A stretch of 5,032 bases of DNA, from positions 1 to 5,032 of the forward strand of contig JAHEBY010000225.1 in assembly GCA_024642025.1 (NCBI GenBank), in the 5' to 3' direction. The DNA is from Comamonadaceae bacterium. GTDB taxonomy: Bacteria; Pseudomonadota; Gammaproteobacteria; Burkholderiales; Burkholderiaceae_C. A model generated the notes under the pieces. It was not told the origin of the DNA. It ran no database searches and saw only the letters and a list, made by a program, of their open reading frames with translations. Made by a program: the position numbers and the translations under genes. Below, in pieces: positions 1-4,946 of this stretch (position 1 is the first letter of the stretch; each line of letters opens with the position of its first letter).

Positions 1-449
1 AGTAATGGCCCGGTCAGCAACGCAATGCCCAGCAAGGCCTTGCGATCACGCCCGCCTGAGAGCCAGGCGACCGCGACCGACAGCGCGCCAATGGACACGA
101 TGTAGCCTAGCCAGGGCAATACCAGCAGGTAGCCCAGCAGAATCGCCATCAATCCGGCGGCCAGCCGGTGCGCAGGCATCCGCGACGCGGCTGGCTCAAC
201 CGCCGCGCCATCATGTTTTGCAGCTGCTAACGGAGCTGGAGACGGCAACGCCCACGCCTTGATCATCAACGCCACCGAAGCCGCCGCCATGAGCAAGCCG
301 ACGCCTACTGGCACGCCGGACGCGCCGACCGCATCGGCCAGCAGGCTGTCTTCGATTTGCCGCGCCGCGACGATATAGGCGATTGAACCCACCAGGCCGA
401 TCGCACCCGTCACCCAGGACGTGGTGCGGTCACTCAGGCCCTCGCTCAC
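1..449 (-). CDS. TctB-family small membrane subunit of a tripartite tricarboxylate transporter (3' end cut by window edge)
   Basis: This is a small inner-membrane subunit of a TTT uptake system, working with the large permease TctA and a periplasmic Bug/TctC protein. Reading the minus strand from a GTG at 449-447 gives 149 codons open to the window edge. Hydrophobic segments lie at about residues 12-29, 46-66, 97-117 and 115-130, and another begins near 138. An Ala/Pro-rich hydrophilic linker lies at about 69-95. The ADAVGASGVPVGVGLL stretch (38-53) resembles the D-x-VG-x-x-x-x-P segment common after the first TctB helix. Family members are about 140-170 residues, so little is missing. The GTG overlaps the TGA of the upstream Bug gene (GTGA), implying translational coupling; no strong separate Shine-Dalgarno is visible and there is no competing in-frame ATG nearby. 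A tctA gene should follow outside the window. Family call is firm from topology, motif and context; the substrate is unknown. Confidence 0.85.
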   Translation of the reverse strand, partial: MSEGLSDRTTSWVTGAIGLVGSIAYIVAARQIEDSLLADAVGASGVPVGVGLLMAAASVALMIKAWALPSPAPLAAAKHDGAAVEPAASRMPAHRLAAGLMAILLGYLLVLPWLGYIVSIGALSVAVAWLSGGRDRKALLGIALLTGPL

Positions 450-1405
450 TTCACCAATCCCAATTCTTTGAAGGATTCGGTTGTTTCTGCGGCCACTTCA
501 GCCGTGAATTTACGGGCCGCGTCGCGGCCCATCAGAATGGGTGTGAGGTTGTCACGTGCGTACTCGGCTTTGTATTCAGGTATCTCCAGCACCTTGCGCA
601 CGGCTACTTCCCAAGCCTTGGCAACGTTGTCGGGAATGCCCTTGGGGCCAGCCAGTCCGCGGAATTTGCGCACCACCACGTTGAAACCCTGCTCCTTGGC
701 GGTGGCCAGTGCGGGCAAGCCCTGCAGGCGGCTGTCAGATAGAGAAGCCAGCAGGCGGATTTTGCCCGCGTCGAGTTGGCCCTGAAGCTCCTGCATTTCG
801 CCAATGCCGATGTCATAGGTGCCGTTGAGCACGCCAATCATCTGGTCGGCACCGCCCTCATGGCTGACGATGGGTACTTTCACGCCAGCTGCGCGCGACA
901 GGCGCTCCATGGCAATGCGCTCCAGCGATGCCGGGTTGGACGCCCCCCAGCGGGACTTGCCGGGATTCGCCTTGGCGAAGGTCATGACGTCGGCCAGACT
1001 CTTGTAGGGCGAATCGGCCCGGGTGTAGATCAGCTCGGGGTCCAGAAAGACAATGACGATTGGGTCCAGCCCGTCATAACCAACCGGCGGCTTGGACAAC
1101 AGGGTGGTCTGAATGTAGGTTGGTGTGGTGCCGTAAAAAATGGAGCCATCTGGGGCGCCTTTGGCCACAGCGGCCACGGCGGTTGCGCCGCTGCCACCCC
1201 GGATGTTTTCAACCGAGAAGCTCGTCTTCATCACCGTGCTGAGGTGTTTGACGAGGTCGCGCAAAAACACGTCGGTCCCGCCACCCGGGCTGGAATGGGT
1301 GACCAGAGACACCCGGCTCACCGGATATTCTGCCGGCTGCCCGTGGGCGAGGCTGGCGGTCAGGGCAATCAGGCCGAAGGCGGCAATGAAGTTTTTGCGG
1401 TTCAT
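446..1405 (-). CDS. Bug/TctC-family periplasmic solute-binding protein, transporter-linked
   Basis: This is a periplasmic receptor that captures a small, probably carboxylate, ligand and hands it to the TctA/TctB permease. The 319-residue protein has a Sec-type signal peptide (MNRKNF, hydrophobic core 7-20, likely cleavage near AHG at 20-22). The Bug landmarks follow: a first ligand-loop motif THSSPGGGTDVFLRD (36-50), the NIRGGSGA segment (68-74), APDG (84-87), a second loop around SHEGGADQMIGVLNG (181-195), then GKIRLLA (214-220) and RGLAGPKGIP (249-258). Length is normal for the family. I chose the ATG at 1405 because GAGGAG sits 7 nt upstream; an in-frame TTG at 1420 overlaps the start of that ribosome binding site and is unlikely. 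It is the first gene of a minus-strand operon with tctB, which it overlaps by 4 nt. The HSSPGGGTD form of the loop is what I associate with TctC proteins encoded beside TctB and TctA. The ligand cannot be deduced. Confidence 0.93.
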   Translation of the reverse strand: MNRKNFIAAFGLIALTASLAHGQPAEYPVSRVSLVTHSSPGGGTDVFLRDLVKHLSTVMKTSFSVENIRGGSGATAVAAVAKGAPDGSIFYGTTPTYIQTTLLSKPPVGYDGLDPIVIVFLDPELIYTRADSPYKSLADVMTFAKANPGKSRWGASNPASLERIAMERLSRAAGVKVPIVSHEGGADQMIGVLNGTYDIGIGEMQELQGQLDAGKIRLLASLSDSRLQGLPALATAKEQGFNVVVRKFRGLAGPKGIPDNVAKAWEVAVRKVLEIPEYKAEYARDNLTPILMGRDAARKFTAEVAAETTESFKELGLVK

Positions 1406-1412
1406 GGCGGGG

Positions 1413-1418
1413 CTCCTC
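1413..1418 (-). promoter_or_regulatory. Ribosome binding site that fixes the Bug start
   Basis: GAGGAG on the minus strand lies 7 nt before the ATG at 1405. It is the strongest Shine-Dalgarno in the window and decides in favour of that ATG over the in-frame TTG at 1420. Confidence 0.85.
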
Positions 1419-1433
1419 AAGTTAATTTGGCGG

Positions 1434-1448
1434 TGTCAAAAATTGACA
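1434..1448. repeat. Perfect inverted repeat TGTCAA-AAA-TTGACA in the Bug leader
   Basis: Six-base arms TGTCAA (1434-1439) and TTGACA (1443-1448) are separated by AAA. The repeat lies between the predicted transcription start of the minus-strand Bug gene (about 1453) and its ribosome binding site. It could be a protein-binding site or a very short RNA hairpin. The same hexamer forms the -35 of both divergent promoters, so a third TTGACA here may also be a remnant or alternative promoter element. Function is inference. Confidence 0.45.
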
Positions 1449-1459
1449 ATCGGAAGGTT

Positions 1460-1487
1460 AGCGTATACGAAAATGAACGCGTGTCAA
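1460..1487 (-). promoter_or_regulatory. Predicted promoter of the Bug-tctB operon
   Basis: On the minus strand a consensus -35 TTGACA (plus-strand 1482-1487) is followed after 16 nt by the weak -10 TACGCT (1460-1465). This predicts a start near 1453 and a leader of about 50 nt with the GAGGAG site. The -35 is perfect but the -10 matches TATAAT at only three of six positions, and the -10 region is covered by a CGTATACG palindrome. This suggests a promoter whose output is set by a regulator. It was predicted by eye, without transcript data. Confidence 0.55.
1462..1469. promoter_or_regulatory. Putative GntR/FCD operator 1 (CGTATACG)
   Basis: This 8-bp perfect palindrome overlaps the -10 of the minus-strand promoter. 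FCD-type GntR regulators often bind short palindromes with a GTATAC-type core; UxuR and ExuR sites carry GGTATACC. The same 8-mer occurs again at 1604-1611 over the promoter of the adjacent GntR gene. Its partner regulator is inferred from proximity and the duplicated placement. Confidence 0.6.
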
Positions 1488-1585
1488 TGGCATGATTCCC
1501 TGAGCTCATTGACCATTCATAGACTTCTCGTCTCAAAAGTTATTCGGAATGCGCTGGATTTTGCGACCGGCATAGATCCGATTCA

Positions 1586-1613
1586 TTGACAAGACACAAA
1601 TTACGTATACGAT
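1586..1613 (+). promoter_or_regulatory. Predicted promoter of the gntR-Bug operon
   Basis: A consensus -35 TTGACA (1586-1591) is followed after 16 nt by the -10 TACGAT (1608-1613, four of six matches). The predicted start falls at about 1617-1622, at or within a few bases of the regulator's ATG at 1622, so the mRNA would be leaderless or nearly so. The -10 overlaps the second CGTATACG palindrome, which fits autoregulation. Confidence 0.55.
1604..1611. promoter_or_regulatory. Putative GntR/FCD operator 2 (CGTATACG)
   Basis: This is an identical copy of the palindrome at 1462-1469, with the shared 9-mer CGTATACGA. In each promoter the copy sits at the same distance from the -35: 14 nt between TTGACA and TATACG on the transcribed strand. 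Binding here would block RNA polymerase at the regulator's own promoter. Confidence 0.6.
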
Positions 1614-1621
1614 TCAGCGTC

Positions 1622-2392
1622 ATGAATTCAGACGCTGTTCTGTCCTGGCTCTCAGGTCCGCCGCATGGTCAATCGAGTGGGCGGCAGGATATTTCGCTCG
1701 CAAAAGTAGTTCGAAACGACATGCTGTCGCAGATTTTGAAAGGCAGGCTGGCCCCGGGTCAACGCATCAACGAGCCCGACATTGCCAGCCGGCTTGGCGT
1801 GTCGCGGGTGCCGGTTCGTGAGGCATTGCGCGAGTTGGAAAGTTCGGGGCTGGTGGTGGCCCGCAAGCACTCTGGCGTGTTTGTGCGCGAGCTGGAACCT
1901 TCAGACATTCGGGATCTATACCAGTTGCGGGCATTGCTGGACGGATTTGCGGGCCGGCATGCGGCCCAATTGCCCAAGGCAGCGCGGGCAGTTTTGCTCG
2001 CCGGTCTGCACGATTCAATACTCGCCATGCAGGATGCCGAACAGCAGCATCAGGTGCAACGTTATTACGGGGAGAACCTGCATTTTCACTGGCTCATCAT
2101 GGCCGCCACCAACAACCAGGCGATGATCGAAATCTATCGTGGCCTGGTGCAAAAACTTCATCTCTCCCGGCTGAAGAACCTGTCCCACGACTACGGTATG
2201 CAGGTGTCCATTGCCGAGCACCGTGACATCGTCAAGGCCCTGAGTCAGGGCAACCCGCAACTCTGCGAGGCCCTTCTGTCCAGCCATGTAGACATTGCCT
2301 ACAAGCGCCTGAGTGGCGCCGAAACACCGGCCGATCCGTCCTGCGGCAACTTACAAACTTCTCCTCCATCCCATCAGAAAGTCAAATCATGA
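1622..2392 (+). CDS. GntR-family transcriptional regulator, FCD (FadR-C type) subfamily
   Basis: This is a cytoplasmic, probably dimeric DNA-binding regulator of the flanking genes, answering to a small organic acid or metal-bound metabolite. It has 256 residues. The winged helix-turn-helix spans about 27-90 and carries the GntR signature: LAPGQRINEPDIASRLGVSR (43-62), PVREALRELESSGLV (64-78) and the wing HSGVFVREL (83-91). The FCD domain follows from about 95 to 232. By alignment with the D-x3-H...H...H metal site of proteins such as LldR, the ligands would be N152, H156, H200 and H222, so Asn replaces the first Asp. The C-terminal 25 residues are a Pro/Ser-rich tail. I chose the ATG at 1622; an in-frame TTG at 1586 lies inside the -35 hexamer. 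No Shine-Dalgarno precedes the ATG. The stop overlaps the ATG of the next Bug gene (ATGA), so the two are co-transcribed. The effector is unknown. Confidence 0.92.
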   Translation: MNSDAVLSWLSGPPHGQSSGRQDISLAKVVRNDMLSQILKGRLAPGQRINEPDIASRLGVSRVPVREALRELESSGLVVARKHSGVFVRELEPSDIRDLYQLRALLDGFAGRHAAQLPKAARAVLLAGLHDSILAMQDAEQQHQVQRYYGENLHFHWLIMAATNNQAMIEIYRGLVQKLHLSRLKNLSHDYGMQVSIAEHRDIVKALSQGNPQLCEALLSSHVDIAYKRLSGAETPADPSCGNLQTSPPSHQKVKS

Positions 2393-3360
2393 AACGACGT
2401 ACGCTTCTTCAAGCCACCCCGGCACTGTTCGGCCTTCCGGGCTTGGTACAGGCGCAGGCTGCCTTTCCCTCCAAACCCATTCGCTATATCGTGCCAGTGT
2501 CCGCAGGCGGTGGCAGCGACATGATTGGGCGCACCGTCACCGAGCGGTGGGGCAAGGTGCTTGGGCAAAGTTTTGTCGTGGACAACCAGGGCGGTGGTGG
2601 CGGTGTCATAGCCAGCCAGGCCACGGCCAAGGCCGCGCCGGATGGCTATACCCTCATGCAGGGCTATGTAGCGACTCATGGCACCAGTCCTGCCACGCGC
2701 AAGGTCCCCTATGACGCGGTCAAGGACTTCACGCCCATCGGCATGATTGGCGGCACACCGAACGTACTGGTGGTCAACGCCAGTCTGCCGGTCAACAGCG
2801 TGAAGGAGCTCGTGGCCTACCTGAAGAAGAACCCGGGCAAAGTCAACTATGGCTCTGCCGGGCCTGGCACGCTGACGCACTTGACCATGGAGCTGTTCAA
2901 GATGCAGGTGGGCAGCTTCATGGTGCATATTCCCTACCGGGGCATTGCACCCGCGTTTACCGACCTGATCGGCGGGCAAACTCAGGTCATGTTCCCTGGA
3001 CTGGCCGCGGCGGTGCCACACATCAAGTCTGGCCGCGTGCGACCCATTGCAGTGACCGGCAATGAGCGCCACCCGCTTTTCAAGGATGTGCCCACGCTCA
3101 ACGAGTCCGGCTTCAAGGGTTTTGACGCCATGCAGTGGTACGGCGTGGTCGGCCCGGCCGGCATGCCCGCGCCAATCGTCAAACAACTCAACGACACCTT
3201 GGGTCAGATTCTGAAAGCACCCGACCTGAGCGAGCGCCTGTCGGTGGAAGCCGTGCAGCCGATGATCATGACCCCCGATGAGTTCGCCCAATTCATCAAG
3301 ACAGACATTGCGCGCTGGACCAAGCTGGCCAAAGAACGCAACATCCAGCTTGACAGCTGA
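2389..3360 (+). CDS. Bug/TctC-family periplasmic solute-binding protein, coupled to the GntR gene
   Basis: This is a second periplasmic binding protein for a small, probably carboxylate, ligand. It has 323 residues, the usual Bug length. The signal peptide starts MKRRTLLQ, a twin-arginine-like pattern seen in many Bug proteins, with cleavage likely after AQA (22-24). Family landmarks are FPSKPIRYIVPVSAGGGSDMIGR (26-48), the NQGGGGG segment (66-72), the APDGYTLMQ region (84-92), the second loop IPYRGIAPAFTDLIGGQTQVMF (182-203), GRVRPIAVTG (215-224), VPTLNESGF (234-242) and VVGPAGMPAPIV (253-264). It begins within the stop codon of gntR (ATGA) with only a weak purine-rich stretch upstream, so its translation probably depends on gntR. 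It has no adjacent TctA/TctB genes of its own in the window. It may be an orphan receptor that shares the divergent transporter, or may serve sensing. Family is secure; ligand and partner are not. Confidence 0.93.
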   Translation: MKRRTLLQATPALFGLPGLVQAQAAFPSKPIRYIVPVSAGGGSDMIGRTVTERWGKVLGQSFVVDNQGGGGGVIASQATAKAAPDGYTLMQGYVATHGTSPATRKVPYDAVKDFTPIGMIGGTPNVLVVNASLPVNSVKELVAYLKKNPGKVNYGSAGPGTLTHLTMELFKMQVGSFMVHIPYRGIAPAFTDLIGGQTQVMFPGLAAAVPHIKSGRVRPIAVTGNERHPLFKDVPTLNESGFKGFDAMQWYGVVGPAGMPAPIVKQLNDTLGQILKAPDLSERLSVEAVQPMIMTPDEFAQFIKTDIARWTKLAKERNIQLDS

Positions 3361-3405
3361 GTTCTTCCAGACACGGGGCTTTTAAGAAAATTTGGCCTCC
3401 AGCCC

Positions 3406-3435
3406 CTGCCAATAATAATTTATTTGCTATATAAA
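3406..3435 (+). promoter_or_regulatory. Weak promoter candidate for the MmgE/PrpD gene
   Basis: CTGCCA (3406-3411, four of six matches to TTGACA) lies 18 nt before TATAAA (3430-3435), or 16 nt before TATATA (3428-3433). A start near 3442 would leave a leader of about 25 nt. The -10 lies inside the 3426-3442 hairpin of the suspected repeat, so the element may have brought the promoter. Read-through from the gntR-Bug operon is the alternative. Confidence 0.3.
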
Positions 3436-3442
3436 ATGTAGC
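3426..3442 (+). other. Seven-bp hairpin in the Bug-MmgE gap
   Basis: GCTATAT (3426-3432) pairs with ATGTAGC (3436-3442) around an AAA loop, with one U-G pair. There is no following T-run, so it is not a standard intrinsic terminator. It looks like the terminal hairpin of the suspected dispersed repeat. Confidence 0.5.
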
Positions 3443-3466
3443 TCACTGATACCAATCGAGAACTCC

Positions 3467-4849
3467 ATGGCACGTAATACGCAGGTCAGCGCTGACCACA
3501 ACGCCCCCCGCATCACTGACATTCTGGCCAACTTTTTGGTCATGCATCCCTCGCGTGGCTGGAGTGACACCGTCGATCACGAAGCCCACCGCACGTTTTT
3601 TAACTGGCTGGGTTGCGCGGTCGGTGCAGCACACCACGAGGCCGCTGATGCGGCACTGGCGGCCGTGCAAATGCTCCAGCCTGCACCGCAGGCCAGTGTG
3701 TTGGGTCGCGCTGAAAAGGTGGACATGGCCAGTGCCGCACTGATCAACGGCATCACCTCGCACACCTTTGACTTTGACGACACCCATTTAAAAACCATCA
3801 TTCACCCAGCCGGACCGGTGGCTTCTGCCCTGCTGGCGCTGGCGGAAGGCCTACAAGGCACCCAAGCCATCACTGGCAGGCAACTCATTGATGCGCTGGT
3901 GCTGGGCATTGACGTCTCCTGCCGCATAGGCAATGCCATGTACCCGGACCACTACGACCGTGGCTGGCACATCACGGGCTCCACCGGCACGCTCGGGGCC
4001 GCCGCGGGCTGCGCACGGCTTCTGAAACTGGATGTGCAGCAGACCACCATGGCGCTGGGCATTGCGGCCTCGCAACCGATTGGCGTGCGCGAGCAGTTTG
4101 GCAGCATGACCAAGCCCTTTCACCCCGGAGCAGCTGCGCGTGCCGGGTTGATGTCGGCCTTGCTGGCCAGCAAAGGCTTCACGGCCAGCCCCCGCGCGCT
4201 GGAAGCTCCCCGCGGCATGATGCAAACCGTGTCAGCCAAAAACGACTGGACCGAAATCACCCACGAGCTGGGCGAGCGCTTTGAGATTTCGTTCAACAGC
4301 TACAAGCCATTTGCCTGTGGCATCGTGATCCACCCCAGCATCGATGCCTGCTCGCAGTTAAGGGCAAAAGGCGTCATGGCAGACCAGATCGAGCGGATCG
4401 AACTCAAGGTGCACTCGCTGGTGCTCGAACTTACCGGCAAGAAGGAGCCAGCAGACGGCTTGCAGGCCAAGTTCAGCGTCTACCACGGCTGTGCAGCGGG
4501 TTTGATTTTCGGACAGGCGGCAGAGACGGAATACGCCGACGACGTGGTCAACCGTCCTGATATGGTGGCCTTGCGGCGCAAGGTGGTGGCAACCGTCGAC
4601 AACAGCATTGACGAGGCCAGCGCAGACGTGACTGCCGTGCTCAAAAATGGCAAAAGCGTTCACATTTTTGTAGAGCACGCCATTGGGTCCCTGCAGAACC
4701 CTATGACGGATGCGATGCTGGAAGGCAAATTCAGCGGCATGACCAACGCCGTGATTGGTGTCGAACGCACGTCCACATTGATGTCTGCTGCCTGGCAACT
4801 TGGCGGTGCGCCTGATGTGGCTGCACTCGTCGCCCTGGCACGACCCTGA
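3467..4849 (+). CDS. MmgE/PrpD-family protein (2-methylcitrate dehydratase / cis-aconitate decarboxylase fold)
   Basis: This is a cytoplasmic enzyme of the family that holds PrpD dehydratases, cis-aconitate decarboxylases and iminodisuccinate epimerases, all acting on small di- or tricarboxylates. The 460-residue product has the expected helical N-terminal part, the SHTFDFDDTH motif (98-107), HPAGPVASALLALAE (113-127), the GWHITGSTGTLGAAAGCARLL segment (166-186), MTKPFHPGAAARAG (214-227), the FNSYKPFACGIVIHP stretch (276-290) and FSVYHGCA (336-343) in the C-terminal domain. Residues at positions matching the human ACOD1 (IRG1) active site appear present: D102, T106, H113, K216 and K280. This is an eye alignment, and H113 is one residue further from T106 than I recall for ACOD1. 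Length is close to the family's usual 450-480. The ATG at 3467 has a weak GAGAA at 3458-3462. It lies 106 bp after the Bug gene on the same strand. It is not assigned as PrpD because no prpB or prpC neighbour is seen; the substrate is unknown. Confidence 0.9.
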   Translation: MARNTQVSADHNAPRITDILANFLVMHPSRGWSDTVDHEAHRTFFNWLGCAVGAAHHEAADAALAAVQMLQPAPQASVLGRAEKVDMASAALINGITSHTFDFDDTHLKTIIHPAGPVASALLALAEGLQGTQAITGRQLIDALVLGIDVSCRIGNAMYPDHYDRGWHITGSTGTLGAAAGCARLLKLDVQQTTMALGIAASQPIGVREQFGSMTKPFHPGAAARAGLMSALLASKGFTASPRALEAPRGMMQTVSAKNDWTEITHELGERFEISFNSYKPFACGIVIHPSIDACSQLRAKGVMADQIERIELKVHSLVLELTGKKEPADGLQAKFSVYHGCAAGLIFGQAAETEYADDVVNRPDMVALRRKVVATVDNSIDEASADVTAVLKNGKSVHIFVEHAIGSLQNPMTDAMLEGKFSGMTNAVIGVERTSTLMSAAWQLGGAPDVAALVALARP

Positions 4850-4861
4850 CATCAGTCAGGG
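4844..4861 (+). terminator. Hairpin across the MmgE/PrpD stop codon, possible weak terminator
   Basis: CCCTGAC (4844-4850) pairs perfectly with GTCAGGG (4855-4861) around the loop ATCA; the TGA stop lies in the left arm. The sequence after it is not T-rich, so a classic intrinsic terminator is unlikely. It could protect the 3' end of the mRNA or be a Rho-associated pause site. Confidence 0.4.
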
Positions 4862-4896
4862 CCGTATGCGGGCTATTTGAGACACCGCTGCTGTCA

Positions 4897-4941
4897 AAGA
4901 CCTTAAACTGTTGCCTCATCGAGATTCAAGTAAAAGGTCTT
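4897..4941 (+). repeat. Inverted repeat that could hide the reductase ribosome binding site
   Basis: AAGACCTT (4897-4904) is the exact reverse complement of AAGGTCTT (4934-4941), with 29 nt between them. The right arm contains the AAGG that is the likely Shine-Dalgarno of the gene starting at 4947. If both arms are in the transcript they could pair and block ribosome entry. It may instead be a protein-binding repeat or chance. Confidence 0.35.
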
Positions 4942-4946
4942 ACAGC

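Larger units (their letters stand above)
3387..3443. repeat. Probable dispersed intergenic repeat of Comamonadaceae type
   Basis: This AT-rich stretch begins AAAATTTGGCCTCCAGCCCC and ends TTGCTATATAAAATGTAGCT. From memory, Comamonadaceae genomes carry many intergenic copies of a short element with a TTTGGCCTCCAGC core, followed by a GCTAT...TAGC hairpin. This segment has both parts in the same order. It fills most of the gap between the Bug and MmgE/PrpD genes and differs sharply in composition from the GC-rich genes. The identification is from recall and not from a search. Confidence 0.4.

Noticed and set aside
5..262. Plus-strand reading frame of 85 codons
   Set aside because: It is antisense to the open TctB frame, rich in Arg, Pro and Ala as expected for a GC-rich shadow, and has no family motif.
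1406..1420. Start of the minus-strand Bug at the in-frame TTG at 1420
   Set aside because: The TTG overlaps the start of the GAGGAG ribosome binding site, which is ideally placed for the ATG at 1405; the extra five residues would only lengthen the signal peptide's N-terminus.
776..1495. Long plus-strand reading frame of 239 codons opposite the first Bug gene
   Set aside because: It runs antisense to a clear Bug protein with signal peptide and conserved loops; its own translation shows no recognisable domain.
1483..1513. GTCAATG/CATTGAC inverted repeat with a 17-nt spacer as an extra operator
   Set aside because: One arm is simply the -35 of the Bug promoter and the spacing is wide; it is weaker than the CGTATACG pair and may be coincidence.
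1586..1621. Start of gntR at the in-frame TTG at 1586
   Set aside because: That TTG is the first half of a consensus -35 hexamer, has no Shine-Dalgarno, and adds 12 residues unlike any part of a GntR protein.
2374..3291. Long minus-strand reading frame of 305 codons opposite the second Bug gene
   Set aside because: It is a His/Gly/Arg-rich shadow of a well-conserved Bug coding sequence and resembles no family.
3375..3406. GGGGCT/AGCCCC inverted repeat after the second Bug gene as an intrinsic terminator
   Set aside because: The stem is only 6 bp with a 20-nt loop and no T-run follows; the right arm belongs to the suspected dispersed repeat.
3467..4849. Naming the MmgE/PrpD gene prpD
   Set aside because: No prpB, prpC or acnD-like neighbour is present, and family membership alone does not distinguish methylcitrate dehydratase from other activities.
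4877..4909. Promoter for the Tas-like reductase using TTGAGA (4877) and TAAACT (4904)
   Set aside because: The spacing is 21 nt, too long for a normal sigma-70 promoter, and no better pair was found by eye.
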